The notes beneath the pieces are model-generated. The model searched no databases, was not told the DNA's origin, and worked only from the letters and a program-made list of their open reading frames with translations. Position numbers and translations under genes: made by a program. Positions 26,276 to 36,122 of a stretch of DNA of 64,000 bases are shown here, piece after piece. This DNA comes from Aquimarina sp. U1-2 (lineage in GTDB: Bacteria > Bacteroidota > Bacteroidia > Flavobacteriales > Flavobacteriaceae). The stretch is taken from NCBI RefSeq assembly GCF_017897595.1, contig NZ_JAGKIK010000010.1, positions 62,001 through 126,000 on the forward strand. Reading direction: 5' to 3'. How positions within the stretch are numbered: the first letter of the stretch is position 1; each line of letters begins with the position of its first letter.

Positions 26276-27490
26276 TTATGTGGATTCAGGTGTAAATACC
26301 TTGATATATTTATCTCTAAATCCATCAAATAAAATGAAGAGCCTATTTTGATTTTCACTGAACAAAACTTCATTAAAATGATCATGATTTTCATCGATAC
26401 GACCAATTATTTTCCAATCGCTATTTATTCTTTTATGGATATAGATAGTATAGGCTTTGCCTGAGTACCCTTCGTAATCAGAGCTGCTTAAAAGAATATT
26501 ACCCTCTTTGCTTAGCTTTAAAATAGCGTTATCATAAAACCTGGAAGGGATATAGTTTTTTTGCTGTACCCAATACTTATTTTCTAAGTTATATTGCAAA
26601 AATTGGCGATCTTTGATTCTTGAAGAAGAAGATAGCATAAGTGACTTACCATCTGGTCTTATAGTTACCGAAGTTCCTAAATTTTGATAAGGAAGATCCC
26701 CATTAATATCATTACCCACCTGTTTCCATATACTATCGGAATACTTAAATACCTTTACTTGACCCGCATCGGGACCATTGTCATAATTATATATGTTGGC
26801 AATAGTTATTATTGATCCATCTTCATTTAAGTTGACATTGTTCCAATAAAAATTAGCACCACCATAATTTAAAGCCATTTTATCTTTAATAGGAATAGCA
26901 TTACCTTTTGGAATCCATCCTTTGTTTTTCCAGGAGTATACTTGTACTTCTGAAGTACTATTTACAAGAACTGGAGACGATATCGCTAAAGTTTTACCAT
27001 TCGCACTTAGTTTTACATTCTGCAGCCAGCTATACGAGCTTGGTTTTCGTACAACACTGGTGTCGTTTATTAAGGTCCAATTTTTATTTTTACGATCAAA
27101 AGTTTGTATCTGTTGTAGATTATAGGCTAGCTGTCCGGTTACAATTCTGGAAGCATCACTACTCATAGCATAAACTTGAGCGTTGGTGAAGTGCGTACTA
27201 TCTGTATGTGTATTGCCAAAAGATGACCAAATAGAATCTCGCAGTTCGAACGTTGCTATTTTTTTTGAAGGTAATGTGGTATCTAATTGTTGAAAATAAT
27301 CTATAATCGCTACTTTACTACCATCTGCACTTATACTCATTTCTATTAAATCAGTTCGATTTTCTCCTGCAGATAGCTTGATTGTATTTCCTAATGGTTT
27401 CCAAATGGTAATGTCTTTGTTATTAGCATCTCTACGATCGCAGCCGTATATGATGAATAAAAGTAGTATATAGAGTACCCGATTGACCAT
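26276..27490 (-). CDS. Beta-propeller-like lipoprotein, second of a tandem pair
   Basis: 404 aa with a lipoprotein signal (LYILLLFIIYGC, Cys at residue 17). The frame can start at 27511, overlapping the upstream stop, but the ATG at 27490 gives a standard signal. The body consists of repeats of the form DGSKVAIIDY, NGKTLAISSP, DGSIITIANI, DGKSLMLSSS alternating with descriptions of a value (VQVYSWKNKGWIPKGN, VKVFKYSDSIWKQVGN), each repeat probably one propeller blade. It lies right after the homologous gene upstream. Probably surface-exposed; ligand unknown. Confidence 0.75.
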   Translation of the reverse strand: MVNRVLYILLLFIIYGCDRRDANNKDITIWKPLGNTIKLSAGENRTDLIEMSISADGSKVAIIDYFQQLDTTLPSKKIATFELRDSIWSSFGNTHTDSTHFTNAQVYAMSSDASRIVTGQLAYNLQQIQTFDRKNKNWTLINDTSVVRKPSSYSWLQNVKLSANGKTLAISSPVLVNSTSEVQVYSWKNKGWIPKGNAIPIKDKMALNYGGANFYWNNVNLNEDGSIITIANIYNYDNGPDAGQVKVFKYSDSIWKQVGNDINGDLPYQNLGTSVTIRPDGKSLMLSSSSRIKDRQFLQYNLENKYWVQQKNYIPSRFYDNAILKLSKEGNILLSSSDYEGYSGKAYTIYIHKRINSDWKIIGRIDENHDHFNEVLFSENQNRLFILFDGFRDKYIKVFTPEST

Positions 27491-27507
27491 AGCGGCAGTT
27501 TCAACTT

Positions 27508-28800
27508 TCATTTCGAGGTGTTTTTAAAGATTTTTACTTCACCAAATGTGGTATGATTATCATCCATATTGCTATTACCAATAATTACTCTGGTCCCATC
27601 AGTATTGATAGCAAATGAAGTTGGAAAATCTAAATATGCTCGTTCTAGTTTAATTCGTTCACCAAATAATTGCCATTGATTATTCACAAGTTCAAAAACT
27701 GATACAAAATTGTAATCTTTGGGACCTCCATCGGGATCTCGACCTCGACTGGTAACTGCCAGGCGGTTTCCTGACTTATCCAATTCGATTTTGTAAGCAA
27801 AATGATCTAAATCTGTTCCATAAATAGTATTACCTAATTGATTCCATCGGTTATTCGAATCAAGAGTAAACACCTGTATATGTCCATTAAGTAATAGTCT
27901 ACCCCTTTTACTATCGTTTGAATATTTCGATATTTGCGTTATGTCATATCCAATAGCAATCACAGACCCATCATTATTTATAGAAACTGTATTTGCCGGG
28001 ATCGTATACCCGCGATAATTGTAACGAATACTATTGCCTTTTTGTTTCCATTCACTATCTTCGAGTTGATATATAGTGGTATCATTTTCTCTGCCATCTG
28101 TAGCGATAATTAATGATTTGCCATCATTACTTAGCTTTAGAGACTTGCCAATTTGAACTTCATGAATTTTTGAATTGTCTTTGAAGTATGAAGTTTTTAT
28201 TATCCCTTGTATGGGCGTTCCTAAAACTTTCCAGGTTTTGTTGTCCCATCGGTACACGGTGATACTGCTCTGTACTTCTCCAGTAGGTTCAACATGAGGC
28301 GCACCTACTGCAAGTGTTTCTCCATTATCGCTTAGGCTTATATCATATCCAAATGCTGCATGAGCTTTGCTTCCGTTAAGACTTTGACCTAGTTGTACCC
28401 ATTTTTGATTTTGTAGCTTAAATACCCTAACCTGTCCAGAATTTTCACCGTGTATCGAACTATGTAGTGCGCCTATCGAAATAATATTCCCTTCTGCATT
28501 CATTGCGAGGGTAGAACCAAAGTGTTCATAAGGTTGTAATCCTTCAATGCTGTTACCTAAAGGAACCCACTGCCCATTTTTTTCCTGAAATACTCTTACT
28601 TGTCCTGCACCAATCCCAGTATTATCATTGTATGGCGATCCAATAGCAATTATAGCACCATCGTCACTCATTGCCGTAGCGATACCGGTAAAATCTCCGG
28701 GATGTTCTGAATGTATGCTTTCGCCAATTTGTTGCCAATCATTACAAGACTGCGTGCTCATAACGATACTGAGTGCAATGACAAAACCAATTTTTTTCAT
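27508..28800 (-). CDS. Beta-propeller-like lipoprotein, first of a tandem pair
   Basis: 430 aa with a lipoprotein signal (VIALSIVMSTQSC, Cys at residue 19). The frame extends to 28878, but the ATG at 28800 begins the signal. Repeats such as MSDDGAIIAIGSPY, GQVRVFQEKNGQWVPLGNSI, NAEGNIISIGA recur about six times, as in flavobacterial proteins with FG-GAP-like or WD40-like repeats. Both tandem genes share this repeat type, so they are paralogues, and are only about 17 bp apart. No type IX tail is seen. Function unknown. Confidence 0.78.
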   Translation of the reverse strand: MKKIGFVIALSIVMSTQSCNDWQQIGESIHSEHPGDFTGIATAMSDDGAIIAIGSPYNDNTGIGAGQVRVFQEKNGQWVPLGNSIEGLQPYEHFGSTLAMNAEGNIISIGALHSSIHGENSGQVRVFKLQNQKWVQLGQSLNGSKAHAAFGYDISLSDNGETLAVGAPHVEPTGEVQSSITVYRWDNKTWKVLGTPIQGIIKTSYFKDNSKIHEVQIGKSLKLSNDGKSLIIATDGRENDTTIYQLEDSEWKQKGNSIRYNYRGYTIPANTVSINNDGSVIAIGYDITQISKYSNDSKRGRLLLNGHIQVFTLDSNNRWNQLGNTIYGTDLDHFAYKIELDKSGNRLAVTSRGRDPDGGPKDYNFVSVFELVNNQWQLFGERIKLERAYLDFPTSFAINTDGTRVIIGNSNMDDNHTTFGEVKIFKNTSK

Positions 28801-28955
28801 ACATTTAACTATTTTTAATTGTTTGAAAACTAAATAATTAAAAAACGGAGAACGTATGTAACCACTACGCTCTCCCATTAAAAATTTTGAACATTCCCTT
28901 TTGAAAAGTAATTTTTAAAATTCTTATTATCTCTTTTAAAATGCCCAATGGTATT

Positions 28956-30044
28956 TTAAGATAAAGATAACGTTTTTCCTAACCTGGCAGCTTTATAGAT
29001 AGCCTCAACAATTTTAATATCTTTCATGCCTTCTTCACCAGGAACCAATACTGCGGTATCGTTAAGAATTGCCAACGCGTCATCATCCATTTGTCTTGCT
29101 TGCTGATTTTGAATAGGTATATTCAGTAAAGTGCCATCACTTGCTTTTCCCTGCACTCCCGAATACATAGAGAAAGGAGCAAGGGTGTACCACCCTTTTT
29201 GACAGTCTACATACAATTCGTGCATAGATTTACCAACACTAGTTTTACCGTGGGCAACGATTCCCGATGGAAATTCTAAAGTGAAATGCGTGGTCTCATC
29301 GGTTTCCGTAAATATGTCAGGACGGGTAGTCATTTGTTTGGCAGCAACCGAGATAGGTTCTTCTCCAGTGCTATATCGCGAGGCGTTAAGTGCGTAAACA
29401 CCCAAATCATACATGGTACCTCCTCCTAATTGTGCATCTAATCGCCAGGAACGTTTGGGATCTCTAACGTGGTATCCTATTTCTGCCCGTACCGTTTTGA
29501 TTTTTCCATACGGTTTTGTGGTAGCCCATTTCATAATTGTTTGGGTGTTAGGTTCGTGTTGCATACGATAGCCAATAGCTAGCTTTACTTTATTTTTTGA
29601 GCATGCCTGTATAATAGCCTTACACTCAGCTTCGGTTTTTGCCATTGGTTTTTCACACCATACGTGTTTGCCTGCATTAGCGGCTCGAATGGCATACTTG
29701 GCATGCAACCCTGTAGGTACTACAATATAGATGACATCAATATCAGGATTGTTCGCAATCTCATGCATCGAGTCATAGTTGTACACATTTTTATCAGGAA
29801 TATCATACTGTTCTTGCCATTTTGGAATTTTAGAAGGACTCCCGGTTACAATTCCTGTAAGTTTACAGTACTTTGTAAGTTGTAGGGCAGGAGCAAGTAC
29901 AGAAGTACTGTAATTGCCTAAACCAACCAAGCAAACTCCTATTTGCTTTGAAACGGCACCTGAATATAAATTTGAATAAGGAAACAGACTGTAGCCAAGC
30001 AAAAGACTACTATTTTTTATAAATGCTCTTCGATTTAAATTCAT
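28956..30044 (-). CDS. Gfo/Idh/MocA-family oxidoreductase with Tat-like signal
   Basis: 362 aa. The N-terminus NLNRRAFIKNSSLLLGYSLF contains a twin-arginine motif and hydrophobic stretch, predicting export by Tat with bound cofactor, as in glucose-fructose oxidoreductase. The Rossmann motif GLGNYSTS, then the catalytic-type WCEKPMAKTEAE (EKP) block and a C-terminal beta-sheet domain are typical. Substrate is probably a sugar derivative, unknown. Stands alone between the lipoprotein pair and a thioesterase. Confidence 0.85.
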   Translation of the reverse strand: MNLNRRAFIKNSSLLLGYSLFPYSNLYSGAVSKQIGVCLVGLGNYSTSVLAPALQLTKYCKLTGIVTGSPSKIPKWQEQYDIPDKNVYNYDSMHEIANNPDIDVIYIVVPTGLHAKYAIRAANAGKHVWCEKPMAKTEAECKAIIQACSKNKVKLAIGYRMQHEPNTQTIMKWATTKPYGKIKTVRAEIGYHVRDPKRSWRLDAQLGGGTMYDLGVYALNASRYSTGEEPISVAAKQMTTRPDIFTETDETTHFTLEFPSGIVAHGKTSVGKSMHELYVDCQKGWYTLAPFSMYSGVQGKASDGTLLNIPIQNQQARQMDDDALAILNDTAVLVPGEEGMKDIKIVEAIYKAARLGKTLSLS

Positions 30045-30252
30045 AACTATTGGCTTTATAGATTAGCAGTGATCAGTACCACTTAGTTACAAAAAATGTT
30101 TTTGTTCGTGTCGAATACAGAGTAAAGTATTTGACACGATTTCATCTTTGTATTACATATTAATATAAGTTGAGGCGGTGCCGTCGCTTTCTACTTCTCC
30201 TGTATGTTTGGTACTTGCTTTTTCGAACAGCAATACATGATGCACCGTTTCC

Positions 30253-30648
30253 TTATAAAAACAAGGTACTTATTTCGTCTGTGATTCTAGTAGGTCTTAA
30301 CGTTTCTTTATCTAGCAGGCACCACATTGTTTTTGCTGAAACCAATACTTTTTCGGTTTTTGAGAGATAAATTTTGGTATGTCGCTCACTTTTTGCTCCC
30401 TGATAATGATCTATCCAGGTGTGTAATACCAGCTGATCATCTTTAAATGCCGGGTGATGATATTCGATAAAGTGATGTAGCACAACCCAAACATAGGTAT
30501 TACGTAGGGTTACATCAGTTTTTGATTCCCAGTGTTTTTTAGCAATATCTTGTATCCATTGAAGATACACAACATTATTAACATGATGCATTTCGTCGAT
30601 AGCCGATAGCGGAACAGTTAATTGGGATTCGAAAATCTTGGGTTTCAT
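30253..30648 (-). CDS. Acyl-CoA thioesterase (hotdog fold, 4HBT-like)
   Basis: 131 aa. The sequence IDEMHHVNNVVYLQWIQDIAKKHWES is the 4-hydroxybenzoyl-CoA thioesterase-like active segment (N/D position followed by HVNN). Single hotdog domain, YbgC/FcbC type; hydrolyses acyl-CoA of unknown chain. Start ATG at 30648. No operon partner. Confidence 0.85.
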   Translation of the reverse strand: MKPKIFESQLTVPLSAIDEMHHVNNVVYLQWIQDIAKKHWESKTDVTLRNTYVWVVLHHFIEYHHPAFKDDQLVLHTWIDHYQGAKSERHTKIYLSKTEKVLVSAKTMWCLLDKETLRPTRITDEISTLFL

Positions 30649-30706
30649 ATAAAATGGAATTTTAAAGAATTTTACAAGGTGAAACTCGATGTAAAAATTT
30701 AGGTTT

Positions 30707-30877
30707 AACCCGCTTTATGCATTAGAAAATCTATTACGGCTTGAAACTGCTGCAAAACCAAGCACTACGTTATGTTTTTAAGTTTCACCGTAGCGGTGCT
30801 ATGCTGAAACTCAGAAAACACCTGGTTTTATGGCATTTTCAACCCTCATTACGAAATTCTAATGCATAAACCGGGTT
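30707..30877. repeat. Long-hairpin intergenic repeat, copy B (171 bp)
   Basis: Ends AACCCGCTTTATGCATTAGAA and TTCTAATGCATAAACCGGGTT; inner stem AAAACCAAG/CTGGTTTT; core CACCGTAGCGGTGCTATG. Lacks the extra 40-bp hairpin of copies A and D. Nearly the same as copy C, with scattered changes. Confidence 0.85.
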
Positions 30878-30913
30878 TAAAAACTGAATATCCGTTAAGA
30901 TTCATAATTCATA

Positions 30914-31001
30914 CGTCCCCCTGAACTCGTTTCAGGGTCTCAATTCATAAAGCACTAAAAATTAAATACTTATAAGATGCTGAAACGAGCTCAGCATGAC
31001 G
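30914..31001. repeat. Palindromic intergenic repeat (CTGAA...TTCAG family), second copy
   Basis: Arms 30914-30940 (CGTCCCCCTGAACTCGTTTC...) and 30975-31001 (...GAAACGAGCTCAGCATGACG) are inverted complements with few mismatches, around a 34-bp loop. Related to 24919-25023. A common REP-like element in flavobacterial DNA. Confidence 0.65.
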
Positions 31002-31125
31002 TTACGATTAAATTATTACTACTAACAAATATCCAATCTAGAAAATCGTCAAATCGAGACCTCAAATAAAAATTTTATCCAATGATTGAACCAACGTATT
31101 ACCCTCTCTGTCCGCCTTGGCGTAT

Positions 31126-31247
31126 GGCAGGCTGGCATCCCTTTTCCGGTGATCTATCTCGCCTGTCGCTACCGCGCCATTGTCTTCTGGTGTAAAGGAG
31201 CAAAGTCCCTTTTTGAAGAGTGGAAAGCGCGGTGCTTGCAGCCTGCC
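31126..31247 (-). ncRNA. Candidate structured RNA in the mgtE 3' region
   Basis: A GC-rich block in AT-rich surroundings with several stems. On the minus strand GGCAGGCTGC (31247-31238) pairs with CAGCCTGCC (31134-31126); GCACCGCGC (31235-31227) pairs with GCGCGGTAGC (31177-31168, one bulge); AAAGGGA pairs with TCCTTT between them. The outer stem begins in the mgtE stop codon. The block could be an mgtE 3' UTR element, a separate sRNA or an intergenic repeat. No known family is recognised. Confidence 0.4.
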
Positions 31248-32596
31248 TAAAAGTCTAAAATTACCTTGGCAATATAAAAGAACAAAAAAATACCAAAAAT
31301 ATCGTTGCTGGTAGTAATAAAAGGACCAGTGGCAATCGCAGGATCAATCCCTCTTTTATCGAGTATAATTGGTACAAAAGTACCTACTAAAGCGGCAACA
31401 ATAATAACGCAAAGCATAGAAATGGCGATGGTAAAACTAAACAACAAATCCATACCGTCAAAAATTCCAAAAAGAATAACTAAAACCCCCAAAGTGACAC
31501 CGCTTATCAAACTGAGCCCGATTTCTTTGAGTAAACGGCTTAATAAACTACCTTTCACATTATCGTTTGCCAATCCCTGCACAATAATCGCCGAAGATTG
31601 TACCCCAACATTACCTGCCATGGCGGCGATCAGCGGAGTGAAGAAAAATAATTCTTTGTATTTTGCCAAAGCTTCTTCAAATCCTTCCATAATAAAAACA
31701 CTACCCAGACCACCAAATAAACCCAGGATTAGCCATGGTAGCCGAGCTCTTGTTAATTCCCAAACGGTATCATCTGCTTCGACATCTTGAGAAATACCTG
31801 CGGCCATTTGGTAATCTTTTTCGGCTTCATCTTTTATAAAATCAACGATATCGTCGATAGTGATTCTACCCACCAAAACATGTTCATGATCTACAACCGG
31901 GATGGCTTCGAGATCATATTTTTGCATGATTCGGGCAACTTCTTCACCCTCGGTATCTACATTAACATAGTCTACTTTTGGGATATACACATCACTAATA
32001 TGCGCTTTTGCTGCGGCTGTAAGTAGATCTTTGAGAGACAGTCGACCTTTAAGTTTTCCATCTTTATCGACTACGTAAATAGAATGCACTCGAGTTACAT
32101 TTTTGGCTTGCCGGCGCATCTCGCGCACGCACCCGGCTACGGTCCATGTTTCTTTGACCTGTACCAATTCTTTGGCCATCAAACCACCGGCAGCGGTTTC
32201 ATGATAGGTAAGAAGCTCTTTAATATCCTTGGCATGCTTTTCGTCCTCGATTTCTGATATAACTTCTTCGGCTAGTTGCTCAGGTAATTCGCCAATAACA
32301 TCGGCTGCATCATCGGTGTCCATTTCTTCAAGCTCTTCAGCAATTTCTTTGGCCGAAAGATTGTCGAGGATACGTTCACGAAGATCCTCTTCCAGTTCCA
32401 TGAGCGCTTCAGAGGTTTTTTCGCTATCTAATAGTTTTACGAGATAGGTAGCTTTTTGAAGGTCTACTTCTTCCAGGATTTCTGCAATATCTGCGAAGTG
32501 AACCTCACCTAATATTGCGAGGAGCTCTTGTTCATCTTCGGCATCGATAAGGTACCTGATTTGATGAATAAGTTCGTTAGAAATCTGAAATTGCAT
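31247..32596 (-). CDS. mgtE: Magnesium transporter MgtE
   Basis: 449 aa with the three MgtE parts: an N-terminal superhelical domain rich in Glu/Asp/Leu (residues 1-130), a CBS pair (about 130-255, with LKDLLTAAAKAHISD and AIPVVDHEHVLVGRIT), and five transmembrane helices (about 280-449) with the conserved AAMAGNVGVQSSAIIVQG and GPFITTSNDIFGIF pore segments. Mg2+ uptake gated by Mg2+ in the cytosol. Single gene ahead of the rsmA group. Confidence 0.96.
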   Translation of the reverse strand: MQFQISNELIHQIRYLIDAEDEQELLAILGEVHFADIAEILEEVDLQKATYLVKLLDSEKTSEALMELEEDLRERILDNLSAKEIAEELEEMDTDDAADVIGELPEQLAEEVISEIEDEKHAKDIKELLTYHETAAGGLMAKELVQVKETWTVAGCVREMRRQAKNVTRVHSIYVVDKDGKLKGRLSLKDLLTAAAKAHISDVYIPKVDYVNVDTEGEEVARIMQKYDLEAIPVVDHEHVLVGRITIDDIVDFIKDEAEKDYQMAAGISQDVEADDTVWELTRARLPWLILGLFGGLGSVFIMEGFEEALAKYKELFFFTPLIAAMAGNVGVQSSAIIVQGLANDNVKGSLLSRLLKEIGLSLISGVTLGVLVILFGIFDGMDLLFSFTIAISMLCVIIVAALVGTFVPIILDKRGIDPAIATGPFITTSNDIFGIFLFFYIAKVILDF

Positions 32597-32684
32597 AGTG
32601 TGAATATTTAATAAACCAGTTGACCGATGCCCACAAAGATAACTAAAGAATTTTAGCAGGGTTGTTCAAAAAAATTAAATAGTA

Positions 32685-33548
32685 TTACGATCTCACTTTT
32701 TGAATATGAGTGGTTAAGGCTATGAATTCATCTACAGATAATTGTTCGGGACGCTGAGAGAATACGTTTAAGGTTTTGGTTTCTTCGTCTAGCTGAAATG
32801 CTTTTAAACTATTTCTTAGTGTTTTACGGCGTTGCCCAAATGCTGTTTTTACCACAGCGAAAAAAAGTTTTTCGTCACAAGGAAGGGAATACTCTTTTTT
32901 TCTAATCAGTCGTAATACGCCGCTTTGTACTTTGGGTGGGGGATCAAAAACTTCGGGATGTACTGTAAATAAGTATTCTGCATCGTAGAAGGCTTGTACC
33001 AGCACCGACAAAATACCATATGTTTTGCTTCCTTCTTTTTCACAAATGCGCTTTGCTACTTCTTTTTGAAACATTCCTGTAAATTCGGGAATACGATCTC
33101 TGTTTTCTAGTGTTTTAAATACAATTTGTGAAGAAATATTGTATGGGAAATTTCCTGTAATTGCAAACTCCTCGTTCGTAAAGAGTGTACTAAGATCGTA
33201 TTTTAAAAAGTCGGCTTCGATCACTCGAAAATTGACATTATTTTTCACAACTTTTGGATGTTCTAAAGCAAAGCTATGATTAAGATATACTATAGATTCT
33301 TCGTCGAGATCCATGGCGACTACTTGTACATCTTTCATAAGAATATACTTGGTAAGTACACCGGTACCAGGACCAATTTCTATCACATTTGTATAGCCTT
33401 TTAATGTGAGTGTATCTGCTATTTTTTTAGCGATATTTTCATCTTTTAGAAAATGCTGTCCCAAATGTTTTTTGGCACGTACCGGGGTTTTTTCTGAAGA
33501 CGATTTTGTGTCCTGAGCGTATTTTTTATTCTTTTTATGATGTCGCAT
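32685..33548 (-). CDS. rsmA: 16S rRNA (adenine-N6) dimethyltransferase RsmA/KsgA
   Basis: 287 aa. Dimethylates two adjacent adenines in the 3' hairpin of 16S rRNA. Signature blocks: [18 protein letters not shown], the SAM motif [16 protein letters not shown], and the [13 protein letters not shown] catalytic motif. The frame also offers a GTG at 33557; the ATG at 33548 is preferred. It overlaps the DUF4286 gene by 14 bp. This neighbourhood with mgtE and serS is common in Flavobacteriaceae. Confidence 0.96.
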   Translation of the reverse strand: MRHHKKNKKYAQDTKSSSEKTPVRAKKHLGQHFLKDENIAKKIADTLTLKGYTNVIEIGPGTGVLTKYILMKDVQVVAMDLDEESIVYLNHSFALEHPKVVKNNVNFRVIEADFLKYDLSTLFTNEEFAITGNFPYNISSQIVFKTLENRDRIPEFTGMFQKEVAKRICEKEGSKTYGILSVLVQAFYDAEYLFTVHPEVFDPPPKVQSGVLRLIRKKEYSLPCDEKLFFAVVKTAFGQRRKTLRNSLKAFQLDEETKTLNVFSQRPEQLSVDEFIALTTHIQKVRS

Positions 33549-33855
33549 GATGCTCACTTACTAGTTCTAATTCTGTTCTGAAGGCTACATATTTACCGGC
33601 AAATTTTTCTGATTTGCTTCGAAGTCGGTCTGCATCTTCTGTGTAATATTGTTGAAGCGTATCTTGATCTTTTACAGTATACTGTACAGAATAGGTAAGG
33701 CCTCCCAATTCTTCTTGAACTAGAACTTTGGTCATTAAGGCTTTGCTAAATTTTCCTGTGGCAAGCATATCGGGAATATGTTCATGCTTCATCCAATCTA
33801 GCCATTCCTCATGAATAGTTTCTTCAATGTTAACCGTAACGTTATAAATGTACAT
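33535..33855 (-). CDS. DUF4286 family protein
   Basis: 106 aa beginning [12 protein letters not shown]; the frame runs back to 33924, but the ATG at 33855 gives the family N-terminus. Sequence [21 protein letters not shown] is typical. It is a small ferredoxin-like/dimeric alpha-beta protein, common upstream of rsmA in flavobacteria, function unknown. Overlaps rsmA by 14 bp, so they are co-translated. Confidence 0.85.
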   Translation of the reverse strand: MYIYNVTVNIEETIHEEWLDWMKHEHIPDMLATGKFSKALMTKVLVQEELGGLTYSVQYTVKDQDTLQQYYTEDADRLRSKSEKFAGKYVAFRTELELVSEHHATS

Positions 33856-33890
33856 AGTAATCTTTAGTTTGTAGTTTTTAGAGTGTAGTC

Positions 33891-33910
33891 TAATACATAA
33901 ACCGGGTTTA
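33891..33910. repeat. End-only fragment of the long-hairpin repeat
   Basis: TAATACATAAACCGGGTTTA is one terminus of the element, here alone between DUF4286 and copy C (34119). Confidence 0.5.
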
Positions 33911-34118
33911 GGTTCAAAAAGCAAAGGTACAAAGATGTATAAAGGTACTATACATTAACATAGGTTATTGACTAAACTAGATCATAAAGCTGGCAAATAC
34001 AAGGTCTTTGATATAGCTTTCTACAGATAATCATTCTGGCGTACGTCAATTTTCTTATTCTAAACGCATGTATGTTTGGAGAACATAAAACTTCGATTCT
34101 TAACAACTATCTAATTTT

Positions 34119-34290
34119 AACCCGGTTTATGCATTAGAAAATCTATTACGGCTTTAAACTGCTGCAAAACCAAGCACTACGTTGTATTTTTAAGTTTCAC
34201 CATAGCGGTGCTATGCTGAAACTTAGAAAACACTTGGTTTTATGGCATTTTAAACCCTCATAACAAAATTCTAATGCATAAACCGGGTTT
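34119..34290. repeat. Long-hairpin intergenic repeat, copy C (172 bp)
   Basis: Ends AACCCGGTTTATGCATTAGAA and TTCTAATGCATAAACCGGGTT are perfect complements for about 21 bp. Inner stem and core as in copy B, same orientation. It ends 9 bp from the stop of the TPR gene and could act as its terminator. Confidence 0.87.
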
Positions 34291-34298
34291 AAAGTAAA

Positions 34299-36086
34299 TT
34301 AATTAATAGCATCTCCACGAAGTGTTCTATACTTTTTTCGAGCTTCTACAAAATAAATGCTGTCGGCGTGATTAAAAATGATTTTTTCATAAAGTTCTTT
34401 AGCTTTTTCGGGTTGCTCTAGTTGATTCGTGTAGAGCGCTGCCAAATGGTAATATGCATCGTCTATTAGAATATCATCCCCGTAAAATTCTATTATTTTA
34501 AGATAATTTACCTTAGCTTTTTCGTATTGTTCTAATTTTTCATATAATTTAGCCTGTCGCAAAAAGGCTTCATCTTCTATCTTTTCTCCTTTATGTTGTG
34601 TCAAAATTTGGTCATAGGCTGCTATAGCATCTTCATTTTTATTCTGAAATGCCAACAAATCTGCTTTGGCAAAAATTTTAAGCGCAGTTTGAGTAGAATC
34701 TTCTTGAGAGTTGTCGCTTATGATTAGACTAAGCTCCATAGCATCATTGGCAATAAGTTGAGAGCTCGAAGACTTGAGTACGTCGAGTTGTGTTTGGGCC
34801 CAGGCAAAATCACCTTTGTAGTAGCTCGTTTTTGCTACTTTATATCGGGCATCTTGAGCTAGAAAATTGTTTTTCAAAGCATTTTGAACCTGAGTATAAT
34901 AAATCAAGGCTTGGTTAAATTTTTGATCCAACACCAAGATATCGGCAATTTTCATTTTTACTCTAGAAGATTGAAACCGGGATAAACGTTCTCTATCTAA
35001 TAGTTCTTTTAAAAAGGTAATAGCTTCTTGTTTTCGATCCATATTAAAAGCAAGAAAGTGAGCATAATCTACCTGTAGACCAATGGTTTCTCGAGATTTT
35101 CCGTAAGTTTCAAATACAGTTTGATATTGTTCTACGATACTTTTGTATTCTTTTTTATTCGCCTGATCGACCTTGGCTTTCAAAATGATTTTATGAGCGG
35201 TTAGTTTCATATCATTTGAAACAGGCGTTTCTAGAACATAATCCAGGATTTCTGTAGCCGATTTGATGTCTTTTTCAGAAATTGCAATTCTTGCTAAATC
35301 AATGATTCCGTGCGGTCCCGAATCATTACGTTTGTAGATTGCCTTTTCATGAATAAATGCTTTTTTAAACTCTTTTTGCTGAACAAATAGCCAGCTTAGC
35401 ATCTCGTTATATAAAATATCTGGATTTTGTTGTAATCTTTTGATCAGTAGTTTTTTAAATATAGTATTTGCCTTATTTAACGGGTCTTCTTGTATATAAT
35501 CGCTAAAATTTCTCTGAACAATAGAACTATAGTTGGGTTGTAATTGTAATAATGACAAATAACTATCAAACATTTTTTCAAGTTTACCCTGTTCGCCATA
35601 GATTTTGGCCAGTTGCACATTAAAATTGGCTCTGGGGTTGTCTAGCATTCCTTTTTCATAAACCAAAGCAGCTTCATCCAGAAGGTTGTATTTTTCAAAA
35701 GTTTGGGCTAAAGAATACGCGTGATTAGCATCATTATTTTTATAGGTTTCTAATGCTTTATCATAATATGTCCTGGCTTGAGCAGATTTGCCTTGAATAT
35801 CATAGTGATGACCCAATTCTACCAAAAGTTGCGCATTGTAGGGAGACTGTTCTATTTTTTTGGTCAATATTTGTGCAGCTTCATCAAACTGTTCTAGTTG
35901 TTGATGTGAGGCCACAAGACCTAGCAAATAATTAATACGTCCCGGATTTCTGGTATATAATTTTTGATAGATAGATAACGCTTTTTCATATTGCCCCTGC
36001 TGTATATAGTTTTTTGCCAATTGCTCTGATTGCCCGGCAGCCAAAAAAGTCATAAACAAAGTAACGTAAAAAAGGATAAGACGCAT
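34299..36086 (-). CDS. Tetratricopeptide-repeat protein
   Basis: 595 aa with a signal peptide (LILFYVTLFMTFLAAGQS) and about a dozen TPR-like helix pairs, for example AKNYIQQGQYEKALSIYQKLY, EDAIAAYDQILTQHKG and YEKAKVNYLKIIEFYGDD. The frame runs to 36200, but that N-terminus is translated from a tandem repeat and not plausible, so the ATG at 36086 is chosen. Likely periplasmic scaffold or outer membrane-associated protein. It lies between rsmA/DUF4286 and serS, a usual flavobacterial order, and its role is unknown. Confidence 0.85.
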   Translation of the reverse strand: MRLILFYVTLFMTFLAAGQSEQLAKNYIQQGQYEKALSIYQKLYTRNPGRINYLLGLVASHQQLEQFDEAAQILTKKIEQSPYNAQLLVELGHHYDIQGKSAQARTYYDKALETYKNNDANHAYSLAQTFEKYNLLDEAALVYEKGMLDNPRANFNVQLAKIYGEQGKLEKMFDSYLSLLQLQPNYSSIVQRNFSDYIQEDPLNKANTIFKKLLIKRLQQNPDILYNEMLSWLFVQQKEFKKAFIHEKAIYKRNDSGPHGIIDLARIAISEKDIKSATEILDYVLETPVSNDMKLTAHKIILKAKVDQANKKEYKSIVEQYQTVFETYGKSRETIGLQVDYAHFLAFNMDRKQEAITFLKELLDRERLSRFQSSRVKMKIADILVLDQKFNQALIYYTQVQNALKNNFLAQDARYKVAKTSYYKGDFAWAQTQLDVLKSSSSQLIANDAMELSLIISDNSQEDSTQTALKIFAKADLLAFQNKNEDAIAAYDQILTQHKGEKIEDEAFLRQAKLYEKLEQYEKAKVNYLKIIEFYGDDILIDDAYYHLAALYTNQLEQPEKAKELYEKIIFNHADSIYFVEARKKYRTLRGDAIN

Positions 36087-36122
36087 TATTGCAGGTTTTT
36101 GTGTAAAGATAGTAAATAGTTT

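Noticed and set aside
31081..31194. A 37-codon + strand frame across the GC-rich block after mgtE
   Set aside because: It is explained by the base composition and overlaps a stem-rich structure; no start signal or homologue-like pattern.
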